In this document: positions 1-5,576 of the stretch, in pieces | Layout of the letters: each line of letters opens with the position of its first letter | Position numbering within the stretch: the first letter of the stretch is position 1 | Source: Nitrospinales bacterium | GTDB taxonomy: Bacteria; Nitrospinota_A; UBA7883; JACRGQ01 | Assembly: GCA_023248615.1 (NCBI GenBank) | Contig: JAHFEI010000127.1 | Coordinates: 1-6,354 of the forward strand | Reading direction: 5' to 3' | DNA length: 6,354 nucleotides | Notes under the pieces: model-generated | Told to the model about the DNA's origin: nothing | The model's input: the letters and a program-made list of their open reading frames with translations, nothing else | Database searches by the model: none | Program-made: the position numbers and the translations under genes

Positions 1-273
1 TACACACTGGTGAACACCGAATCGAAAACGGCGGTGTTTGGCGTGGGACTTGGCGACGCCAAGACAGGCGAGGGATTTTTTATGCCGATAATAGGCGAAG
101 ACCATCTTGCCGCCCTTCCCTACGAAATAATCCTGTCCGACAACAAGGCTACCATGCTTCATGGCAGGTTCCGCATAGCCCTTCACTGGCCGTCGCTGAC
201 TATGGGGACGTTTACAAAGATAATCGGGACGCCGGGTGATATCGAAACCACGATGAAGAGCCTTACAAAGTAG
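1..273 (+). CDS. C-terminal part of an unrecognised protein (5' end outside window)
   Basis: The reading frame is open from the left edge and stops with TAG at 271-273, giving about 90 residues. A GTG at 10 could be read as a start, but only nine bases precede it, the frame stays open through them, and no ribosome binding site is visible. I therefore treat it as the tail of a longer gene. The piece is soluble-looking and mixed alpha/beta in character. It has no Cys residues, no membrane segment and no motif I can assign; segments such as GVGLGDAKTGEGFF and LHGRFRIALHWPSL may help a homology search. I do not recognise the family. It lies 112 nt upstream of the cytochrome gene on the same strand with no clear terminator between, so co-transcription is possible but unproven. 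Confidence 0.55.
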   Translation, partial: YTLVNTESKTAVFGVGLGDAKTGEGFFMPIIGEDHLAALPYEIILSDNKATMLHGRFRIALHWPSLTMGTFTKIIGTPGDIETTMKSLTK

Positions 274-316
274 GTAGGGAAAGGACAAACAGGTTTACAT
301 GCAGTAAGTAAATTGA

Positions 317-349
317 CGGGATGGTTTCTGTGGAAACACAACCATGCCG
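317..349 (+). promoter_or_regulatory. Structured leader hairpin with GAAA tetraloop upstream of cytochrome gene
   Basis: The segment folds by direct inspection into one stem. CGG 317-319 pairs CCG 347-349, there is a single G/G mismatch (320/346), and ATGGT 321-325 pairs ACCAT 341-345. A three-base bulge TTC (326-328) follows, then TGTG 329-332 pairs CACA 337-340 around a GAAA loop (333-336). That is 12 base pairs closed by a GNRA loop, which is an RNA-type feature. It ends 24 nt before the Shine-Dalgarno of the cytochrome gene. There is no U-tract directly after it, so it is not a simple intrinsic terminator. Its role as a leader element is inferred. It does not match a riboswitch class I can name. 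Confidence 0.45.
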
Positions 350-372
350 CCATAGGGGTCTAAAACTTTTTT

Positions 373-378
373 GGGAGG
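373..378 (+). promoter_or_regulatory. Ribosome binding site deciding the cytochrome start
   Basis: GGGAGG lies 7 nt before ATG 386. An in-frame TTG at 371 would extend the protein by five residues, but it overlaps this site and is therefore very unlikely to be the start. Confidence 0.85.
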
Positions 379-385
379 TTTGGTT

Positions 386-2785
386 ATGGTGAATTGGTTA
401 AAGCAAAGTAAGCCGCTAAAGCCGCATATCGCCGGACGTGGCGGAAACAGGCTGTTCCTGTTCGCGCTTGGCGCGGCCATGACCGCGTTGGTTTGTGCCG
501 GGTTTATGCCAGCGCGGGCCGATGCGGCTGAAAAAGGGCATGACTATGTAATCTCCATCAACTACGAGTTGGGCATGCACTGCACCGGCTTCGATTTCTC
601 GTACTGCTGCGTCCTTCCCCCGTACAACAGCATCCAGTCGCAGGTGGTAAAACACGGCAGGCTGGACAAGGGAAAAGACAATATGCCCGTACTGCTGGCC
701 GCCGACCCCAAGGAGGATGATGTGCTGGTGGATGGCCCCAAGCGCTACAAGCTCCACTACGAGCATGTGGACAACTCCTACTCCGAAGGCAACAAGATGG
801 CCTACTGGAACGTGCCGTACGACCTAAACGGCAACGGCAACCCGTATGAAGCTGGCGAGAACGTGGCAAACGCCTATTTCCACCACCTCTACGTATATGC
901 CGACTTGGCGGGTAGCAACCCGAAAGGTACCAGCGCCGACAAAGACAAGCTACGCGTGGGCATCGAAATTCCGGTCAAGGTAGACTCAGGCCCCTCCGGC
1001 CAGCCGGTTTCAAACGGCTTCCTCAAATACTCCGGCGATAAGGGAACAATAGTGTTCACCAAAAGCCCGGTGCTGGATAACGTCCCGATTGTACTGACCA
1101 ACCCTGGCATATTCGATGCGCTGGGCCTGCCGCTGACACCGTTTTCCGATAAGGACGCGTCCAAGGGGCTTTTGAAGCTGGAAGAGAAAGATATCCAGCC
1201 CTACCAGCTTGCCCGCGTAACGATGGTTGACGCAAAAAGCGGCAAGGCGGTTATCGACTCGACCGGGAAACCGGTATCGTTCACAGGCACAAACCCGATA
1301 GACGTGCCGAACTGCTATAACTGCCACTCGAACGCAAACGCCAACGGCGCGGAGTTTAACAAGTACAAGGCGGAATACACATACTGGAAATCCGTCGGGT
1401 CATCCGACTGGTTCGCCAAGCTTAAAGCCACCGCCATATCCATAATGGAAATACACGACTCCAAACATGGCACGGAGTTCCTGAAAGGTTACAGCGCCAC
1501 CGCCACAGGCAACCGCCTGGGCCGCCAGCCTGTCCTTTGCCAGGAATGCCATGCGGATAACGTGATAGCAAAACTTTCTTCCAAGACTGTCGGCGAAGTT
1601 GTCCCCGGTGCGAAGGACGATGCGAAAGGCCGCGTCATTATGCCGCTTACCGAGGCGATACACTCCGTACACCAGAAGGTGCGCCCGCTGTCCGATTCGC
1701 AAGGCCGCACCGGCGCTTGCCAGGGATGCCACCCGGCGCACCGCTTCGATAGGAGCATGGCCGGGTACCCGATAAGCGATACCGGCGAAAACAACTACGC
1801 CAAATCCGATAACCGCGATGCGGCGGGCGGCTGTTTTGTGGGACGCGATGCGCATTCCAACCCCAATATGCGCAAGGAACTGGGCAAAACAGGCCCGAAC
1901 CTCAATTCAATCGGGCAATACCTGGCAAAGAACGTAGTGTATGAAAAGGGCAAGTACAAGGGCCTGTGGTGTACCAACTGCCACAACCAGCTTACCCGCG
2001 AACTTTACCAACGGGATAACCTGAAGAGCGCCTTCAACCCCGGCGACAAAGAAACGTTGCGCAACAAATCGCTTGCCCAGATTGCGGAAGCTATCGGCGT
2101 AAGCGAAGGGGAACTTGTAAGCAAGTACATCGACCCGAAGGTTCCGTTAACAGGAGATGATAATGGCAGTGGCGTAGCGCTGACATGGGCCAAGAAAAGG
2201 CTTGTGCCGGATATCGCAGTCATAGAAATTGCCAATGGCGGCCCGGTAGCAAGCAAGGATGTGGATGGCGATATAAGCGTTCATATACTTTCCGCTAATC
2301 CGAGCGATGCCGGGAAGTTTGCCAGCAATGGCCTTGCCGTCCCCTATGAGGCCGCTACCCATGGTCGCGACTACTGGCTGTCCGCTGGCGCACCGCACTG
2401 TGCGGATTGCCATGCGGCGCCGTTTGTGGAAGGACAAGGCGGGGTTGCGTTCCCGATTAACCAGCCGGGCAAATACTCCCTCATGCGGTACTCCAAGGGC
2501 CATTCAGGCCTTGCCTGCCAGGCTTGCCACGAGTCCATACACGGCCTCTATCCGGTAAACCCGAAGGTGGACAAGACCACCTACAACCAGGCCGCCAGCA
2601 TGAATCCGGATGGTAGCCACGGGCCTGTAAAGTGTGCCTCCTGCCATGTGACCAATGCCGCAGGCGTACCGAAGGTTGCAGCGGGACGCGACTACAAGGG
2701 CAAGAAAATCGGCAACGATTACAACGCGGCTATAGCGTACATGCACTCTATAGCGCCCGACCTTGGAGGAGCCATCCCCAAGTAA
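386..2785 (+). CDS. Exported seven-haem c-type cytochrome with haem-free N-terminal Cys/His module
   Basis: This is a 799-residue protein starting at ATG 386. The N-terminus is a Sec signal: basic region to about residue 22, hydrophobic stretch 23-40 (LFLFALGAAMTALVCAGF), and likely cleavage near ARADA at 43-47. There is no lipobox around Cys37. Seven CxxCH haem-attachment motifs are visible: CYNCH 310, CQECH 385, CQGCH 445, CTNCH 529, CADCH 672, CQACH 711 and CASCH 750. They form a group of four and a tight C-terminal group of three spaced 39 residues apart. Residues about 50-300 carry no haem motif but contain ELGMHCTGFDFSYCC (61-75, Cys 66, 74, 75), and another lone Cys lies in GGCFVGRDAH (483). 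Haem proteins of this type move electrons in the periplasm or at the cell surface; the partner and substrate here are unknown. An intrinsic terminator follows immediately. Multihaem cytochrome is certain; a named subfamily is not. Confidence 0.95.
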   Translation: MVNWLKQSKPLKPHIAGRGGNRLFLFALGAAMTALVCAGFMPARADAAEKGHDYVISINYELGMHCTGFDFSYCCVLPPYNSIQSQVVKHGRLDKGKDNMPVLLAADPKEDDVLVDGPKRYKLHYEHVDNSYSEGNKMAYWNVPYDLNGNGNPYEAGENVANAYFHHLYVYADLAGSNPKGTSADKDKLRVGIEIPVKVDSGPSGQPVSNGFLKYSGDKGTIVFTKSPVLDNVPIVLTNPGIFDALGLPLTPFSDKDASKGLLKLEEKDIQPYQLARVTMVDAKSGKAVIDSTGKPVSFTGTNPIDVPNCYNCHSNANANGAEFNKYKAEYTYWKSVGSSDWFAKLKATAISIMEIHDSKHGTEFLKGYSATATGNRLGRQPVLCQECHADNVIAKLSSKTVGEVVPGAKDDAKGRVIMPLTEAIHSVHQKVRPLSDSQGRTGACQGCHPAHRFDRSMAGYPISDTGENNYAKSDNRDAAGGCFVGRDAHSNPNMRKELGKTGPNLNSIGQYLAKNVVYEKGKYKGLWCTNCHNQLTRELYQRDNLKSAFNPGDKETLRNKSLAQIAEAIGVSEGELVSKYIDPKVPLTGDDNGSGVALTWAKKRLVPDIAVIEIANGGPVASKDVDGDISVHILSANPSDAGKFASNGLAVPYEAATHGRDYWLSAGAPHCADCHAAPFVEGQGGVAFPINQPGKYSLMRYSKGHSGLACQACHESIHGLYPVNPKVDKTTYNQAASMNPDGSHGPVKCASCHVTNAAGVPKVAAGRDYKGKKIGNDYNAAIAYMHSIAPDLGGAIPK

Positions 2786-2804
2786 CGCAGAAGGCTTGAT
2801 GCAC

Positions 2805-2842
2805 AATGGCCGACGATTAAAAACCGTCGGCCATTTTATTTT
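2805..2842 (+). terminator. Intrinsic (Rho-independent) terminator after the cytochrome gene
   Basis: A perfect 11-bp stem, AATGGCCGACG (2805-2815) with CGTCGGCCATT (2825-2835), encloses a 9-nt loop. The 3' arm runs into TTTTATTTT (2834-2842). It begins 20 nt past the cytochrome stop codon and should separate that transcript from the downstream foldase gene. Confidence 0.93.
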
Positions 2843-2866
2843 GGCAAATGACAACCGGAAACCATA

Positions 2867-2937
2867 TGGACGCGTGGACGCTGGGATAAAAGTTGGTTTG
2901 ACCAACAGGCTTTTTTCGTATCCGCGCATCCGCGTCC
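2867..2937 (+). repeat. Long nested imperfect hairpin with paired 8-nt direct repeats in the leader of the foldase gene
   Basis: The left arm has TGGACGCG then TGGACGCT (2867-2882). The right arm has ATCCGCGC then ATCCGCGT (2920-2935). The arms pair in steps: GGACGC 2868-2873 with GCGTCC 2932-2937, GGA 2876-2878 with TCC 2929-2931, CGC 2879-2881 with GCG 2924-2926, and GGATA 2884-2888 with TATCC 2919-2923. Each step is offset by a 2-nt bulge. Inside lies a perfect small hairpin, GTTGGT-TTG-ACCAAC (2892-2906), followed by AGGC and six T (2911-2916). The inner part alone resembles a weak terminator; the whole could be a structured leader, a small RNA or a palindromic repeat. Function is not known. 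Confidence 0.5.
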
Positions 2938-2966
2938 CCGTGGTTTAATTCCCAATCCATTTGAAC

Positions 2967-2971
2967 AGGGG
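2967..2971 (+). promoter_or_regulatory. Ribosome binding site of the PpiC-type foldase gene
   Basis: AGGGG lies 4 nt before ATG 2976, a short but usable spacing. It places the start at 2976 rather than at the in-frame TTG 2961, which lies upstream of this site and has no convincing site of its own. Confidence 0.65.
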
Positions 2972-2975
2972 AACG

Positions 2976-4262
2976 ATGAATATTTTGAAGTGGACAATCA
3001 TGGCTCTTATACTTGCGGTGCCGCTTGTTCCCGCCGTTACCCATGCAGATACGCCGATAGCCAAGGTTGCCGGGCGCACAATAACTGTGGAGGAACTGCA
3101 AAAAACGCTCAACAGCACCCCATACGGCATGCCATCCCCCAATACGCCCACCCCGGCGGGGCGGGAGTTAATGCTGAAAATGCTGGCGGAAATAATCAGC
3201 GCCGAACTTTTGCACGGCGAGGCGGTATCGCTGGATATTGCGGCAACGGAGGGTTTCAAAACGGAAGCCGGGAGATACCGCAAATCTATGCTGGCCGACA
3301 TGTACCGAAAAAAACTGTTCGCCAAGGCGGTTATCGACGATGCGGAAGCGCTGAAGAAATACGCGAAAGAAAATTCCATACCCGAAGAGGCGGCGCAGGC
3401 ATTGCTGCAAAACAAAAAACGGAAAACGCTGGTCGCGGACGAAAGTGCGCGCCTTTTCGACCTCTACAAAGTACAGTACTCCCCATCCGTCGCAAAAGAC
3501 GATATCAACAAGTTCAAGGATGACCATCGGCTGGTCTCTTCCTCCGCATTCGATATCAACTACGGCGACATTAAAAATATCCTGAAAGAATTCGGAAACA
3601 CAAAAAACGGTTTACTGAGCCTGCTGGCCCAATCAGTAGAGCTGGAACTTTTCGCGGCAGAGGCAAAAGGCCAAGGCATGGACAAAAACCCCTCTTTTAT
3701 TGCGGATATGGCCGACTTCGAGAAAAACCTGTTAATCGCATCGCATCGTGAAAACCTCAACAAAACATTCCTGCCGAGACCGGAGGAAACAAAAGACTTC
3801 TTAAGCAAAAACAGATACCTGCGCGTAAAGCCCCGAACCGCAAACGTCCTCATGGTAGTGACGAATACGGAAAAAGAAGCGGCCAACGTGCGCAAAAAAG
3901 TGCAAAACGGCGGCAACTTTTACGAGATGGCAATAGACGTGTCAATAGCTCCCGATGCAAAGGTGACCGCCGGGAGAGTCAACCCCATAGTGATAGGCGA
4001 ACACCCGTATACATCCATAGACAAGGCGCTGTTGGCCCTTAAACCGGGCGAAATATCGAAACCAATCAAAGGCGACAAAGGTTACAGCATCTTCAAGCTT
4101 ATGGATATCTCACCCAAAGAGGCCAGAAGCGACTCCGAAATGAAGGAGTATGCGGTAAGGGCAATTACCGGGATGAAGATGGCAAAACATATCGAGAAAC
4201 TGCGCCAATCTGCGCAGGTGGAACTCTATCCCGCCATAAAGGAGATGGGTAGCGGCAGGTGA
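2976..4262 (+). CDS. Periplasmic SurA/PrsA-like foldase with PpiC (parvulin) domain
   Basis: The protein has 428 residues from ATG 2976. A Sec signal spans residues 1-24 (hydrophobic ILKWTIMALILAVPLVPAV, cleavage after THA). The mature N-terminus, IAKVAGRTITVEELQKTLN, is the usual opening of SurA/PrsA-type chaperone domains and leads into a long helical, Lys/Glu-rich region. A parvulin-like rotamase domain lies at about 288-378, with NGGNFYEMAIDVSIAPDAK, LALKPGEISKPIKGDKGY and FKLMDI as landmarks. Family members assist folding of exported proteins after translocation. Two conserved parvulin features look altered: the GGDLGW-type turn is replaced by AGRVNPIVIG, and the usual GYHII reads GYSIF, losing the active-site His. 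Isomerase activity is therefore doubtful while chaperone function remains plausible. The gene sits between an exported cytochrome and a small exported protein, both possible clients (inference). Confidence 0.85.
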   Translation: MNILKWTIMALILAVPLVPAVTHADTPIAKVAGRTITVEELQKTLNSTPYGMPSPNTPTPAGRELMLKMLAEIISAELLHGEAVSLDIAATEGFKTEAGRYRKSMLADMYRKKLFAKAVIDDAEALKKYAKENSIPEEAAQALLQNKKRKTLVADESARLFDLYKVQYSPSVAKDDINKFKDDHRLVSSSAFDINYGDIKNILKEFGNTKNGLLSLLAQSVELELFAAEAKGQGMDKNPSFIADMADFEKNLLIASHRENLNKTFLPRPEETKDFLSKNRYLRVKPRTANVLMVVTNTEKEAANVRKKVQNGGNFYEMAIDVSIAPDAKVTAGRVNPIVIGEHPYTSIDKALLALKPGEISKPIKGDKGYSIFKLMDISPKEARSDSEMKEYAVRAITGMKMAKHIEKLRQSAQVELYPAIKEMGSGR

Positions 4263-4297
4263 CTTTATAATTTCAGGTGCAGACTGACATGACATGC

Positions 4298-4327
4298 TTG
4301 ACAGGTATCCGTGGCGCGGGGTATAAA
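4298..4327 (+). promoter_or_regulatory. Near-consensus sigma-70 promoter for the small exported protein
   Basis: A perfect -35 TTGACA (4298-4303) is followed after 18 nt by TATAAA (4322-4327). With the -10 ending at 4327 the expected transcription start falls at about 4334, the A of the likely ATG. This would allow separate expression of the small gene from the foldase gene, which ends at 4262 with no visible terminator. Confidence 0.6.
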
Positions 4328-4333
4328 TCGCTC

Positions 4334-4717
4334 ATGTATAAACATGTTTTTGCCTCCGCCCTTTTTTCCCTCTGCATCTTGGTCGTTGGATACGGAAACA
4401 GCGCCGCTGACGAGTTGCCGCCATTGGGAATTCCCAAGGCAGATCAGGTACATGCTCCACGGGCCACCAAAAACCCTGCCAAAAGCACTAAGCCTACCGC
4501 CCCGAAGATTGATGAGTCCATATACAAAAACTTTGAAGCGGATGTGATAGGGAAGAGCGGCACACCGGAAGGCAGGGAAGAGATAAAAAGAGCCGATGAC
4601 TCTTACGGGCAAAAGCTCCAGGAATCTAAAAGCGCTGAAGAGGCGGAACATTACAGAAGATTATTAGCCATCATCGCAAAGCACAAAGGGAAAGCGGGAA
4701 AGCCAGCCAAGAAATGA
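4334..4717 (+). CDS. Small exported Lys/Ala-rich protein, function unknown
   Basis: From ATG 4334 the product has 127 residues. A compact Sec signal is visible: MYKHVFASALFSLCILVVGYG followed by likely cleavage after SAA (residue 25). The mature part is hydrophilic, with a Pro/Lys/Thr-rich linker (KNPAKSTKPTAPK), then a charged helical segment ending in a basic tail, KHKGKAGKPAKK. The mature region has no Cys, no haem motif and no membrane segment. I do not recognise a family. The start is ambiguous: GTG 4277 is unlikely, while ATG 4289 has AGGTG 9 nt upstream (4275-4279) but would add 15 residues ahead of an already complete signal peptide. ATG 4334 lacks a good ribosome site but matches the predicted transcript start. 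It lies 71 nt after the foldase gene on the same strand and may be a periplasmic accessory (inference). Confidence 0.7.
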   Translation: MYKHVFASALFSLCILVVGYGNSAADELPPLGIPKADQVHAPRATKNPAKSTKPTAPKIDESIYKNFEADVIGKSGTPEGREEIKRADDSYGQKLQESKSAEEAEHYRRLLAIIAKHKGKAGKPAKK

Positions 4718-4761
4718 GGCTGGCATCCATCGCCACATCCGTTTTAAGCATATCAGTCCTA

Positions 4762-4801
4762 CAAGCCACGGTTCCCGCCCTCTCAAGCAGGAACCGGCTT
4801 G
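4762..4801. other. Bulged inverted repeat between convergent genes
   Basis: CAAGCC 4762-4767 pairs with GGCTTG 4796-4801, there is a 2-nt bulge (AC), and GGTTCC 4770-4775 pairs with GGAACC 4790-4795. The 14-nt loop is pyrimidine-rich. It begins 8 nt beyond the DsrE2-like stop codon on the minus strand and 44 nt beyond the small-protein stop on the plus strand. No U-tract follows on either strand, so a transcript-end or stabilising role is plausible but not shown. The rest of 4718-4808 holds nothing I can identify. Confidence 0.4.
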
Positions 4802-4808
4802 CAGTTCA

Positions 4809-5300
4809 TCAAAACGCTAAGGTGATGTCCGCATCGCAGGCGTAGTCAAGGAAAGTACTTGCCCCGCCTATTTCGATGCCATCTATCAGGTCTTCCTTTT
4901 TGACGCTCATTACGTCCATCGTCATCTGGTAACCTATCATCCTGACGCCCGACTTCATGCACGCTTCCAGCAACTTCTCATAGGAAGCGACGCCAGCCTT
5001 GTTCATCCAGCTTTTCATCATCATGGTGGCCACGGATGTCATGCCCGGAAGCATGCCCATAATGTTCGGCACGCCGATGGGAATGGACGGGAATGGTGGC
5101 GGAGCCGCCGCGTTTCCGATGGGGGATACCTTAAGGCATGCATTTTTCTTGATTATATCGAGGCCGTAAAACGAGAAGAATATGGCGGCCTCCATATCCA
5201 TCGCCACAGCCGTACTCGCAAGTATAAGCGGCGGGTACGCCTGGTCTAACGAACCATTCAAGGCTATAATCGCTATTCTCCTGGGTTTTTCTTCGCTCAT
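4809..5300 (-). CDS. DsrE/DsrF-like sulfur carrier, DsrE2 type
   Basis: The protein has 163 residues from ATG 5300, chosen over GTG 5306, which lies inside the Shine-Dalgarno. It shows the DsrE2 pattern: an opening strand RRIAIIALNGSLDQAYPPLI, FFSFYGLDIIKK (41-52), a Pro-rich segment then LPGMTSVATMMMKSWM (84-99), and the C-terminal signature MTMDVMSVKKEDLIDGIEIG (126-145). Such proteins carry persulfide sulfur and exchange it with TusA and rhodaneses in the cytoplasm. Cysteines are at 55, 114 and 155. From memory of the family, cysteines are expected at 114 and at the position read here as Tyr124 (family IACQMSMD, here IGYQMTMD), so one likely sulfur-handling residue is missing. It lies 12 nt after the tusA-like gene and is almost certainly co-transcribed with it. 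Confidence 0.85.
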   Translation of the reverse strand: MSEEKPRRIAIIALNGSLDQAYPPLILASTAVAMDMEAAIFFSFYGLDIIKKNACLKVSPIGNAAAPPPFPSIPIGVPNIMGMLPGMTSVATMMMKSWMNKAGVASYEKLLEACMKSGVRMIGYQMTMDVMSVKKEDLIDGIEIGGASTFLDYACDADITLAF

Positions 5301-5305
5301 TTGCA

Positions 5306-5312
5306 CTCCCCC
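5306..5312 (-). promoter_or_regulatory. Ribosome binding site of the DsrE2-like gene
   Basis: On the minus strand GGGGGAG lies 5 nt before ATG 5300 and directly abuts the tusA-like stop codon (5315-5313). This supports coupled translation and fixes the start at ATG 5300. Confidence 0.8.
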
Positions 5313-5540
5313 TTATTTCTTTTTTACGTAGAAGGTGAACACGCCACCGTCTTCTTTTTGTTCCACTATCGTGTTGCCGGTACGCTTGGCCCACGACGCC
5401 ATGTCGTTCACAGAACCCTTATCGGTAGCCAGCAGTTCCACGATATCGCCGGAGTTCAACTCCTTCAGCGCATTTTTGATGTCCAAAATCGGCTCCGGGC
5501 AACACTTGCCTTTACAGTCCAATACTTTTACCACCTGCAT
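5313..5540 (-). CDS. tusA: TusA/SirA-family sulfur carrier protein
   Basis: A 75-residue protein, the normal full length for the family. The hallmark CPxP motif is present as CPEP at 14-17, followed by the expected helix ILDIKNALKELNSGDIVELL and a second half, KGSVNDMASWAKRTGNTIVE, ending in a beta strand FTFYVKK. TusA proteins bind sulfur as a persulfide on the CPxP cysteine and hand it to partners in tRNA thiolation, cofactor synthesis or sulfur dissimilation. Here the motif is preceded by two more cysteines (Cys9 and Cys13, context LDCKGKCCPEP). The adjacent DsrE2-like gene points to a dedicated sulfur relay rather than the tRNA-modifying role of the E. coli protein (inference), so the symbol marks the family only. 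It lies 36 nt after the sigma-54 activator on the same strand. Confidence 0.93.
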   Translation of the reverse strand: MQVVKVLDCKGKCCPEPILDIKNALKELNSGDIVELLATDKGSVNDMASWAKRTGNTIVEQKEDGGVFTFYVKKK

Positions 5541-5549
5541 TTTACATTT

Positions 5550-5554
5550 CCTCC
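5550..5554 (-). promoter_or_regulatory. Ribosome binding site of the tusA-like gene
   Basis: GGAGG on the minus strand lies 9 nt before ATG 5540, within the 36-nt gap after the activator stop codon. No promoter is visible in that gap, which favours read-through from the activator gene. Confidence 0.8.
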
Positions 5555-5576
5555 AAACACTAATTGTTAGAACTGC

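Noticed and set aside
313..341. Sigma-70 promoter with TTGACG (313-318) as -35
   Set aside because: The hexamer 17 nt downstream is ACACAA, with no acceptable -10 nearby.
320..347. Sigma-54 promoter (GG-N10-GC) upstream of the cytochrome
   Set aside because: TGG at 331-333 and GC at 346-347 are 12 nt apart, not 10, and the flanking consensus is missing. No other good sigma-54 site was found in the window.
313..372. Possible c-di-GMP (GEMM) riboswitch in the cytochrome leader, since such switches precede multihaem cytochromes in some bacteria
   Set aside because: A GAAA tetraloop and a GCC..GGGTCTA-like tail are present, but the conserved GACGCAAAGCC core and the second helix are absent and there is no room for them before the ribosome site.
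371..385. Extended cytochrome start at TTG 371
   Set aside because: It overlaps the Shine-Dalgarno GGGAGG, which serves ATG 386.
1400..1855. 151-residue minus-strand ORF inside the cytochrome gene
   Set aside because: It is antisense to haem-motif-bearing coding sequence and has no ribosome site or recognisable motif.
2898..2924. Promoter with TTGACC (2898-2903) and TATCCG (2919-2924)
   Set aside because: The spacing of 15 nt is short and the -10 is poor; the bases also belong to the hairpin.
2763..2948. 61-residue plus-strand ORF spanning the terminator and hairpin
   Set aside because: It overlaps the cytochrome end, terminator and repeat structure, and has no family features.
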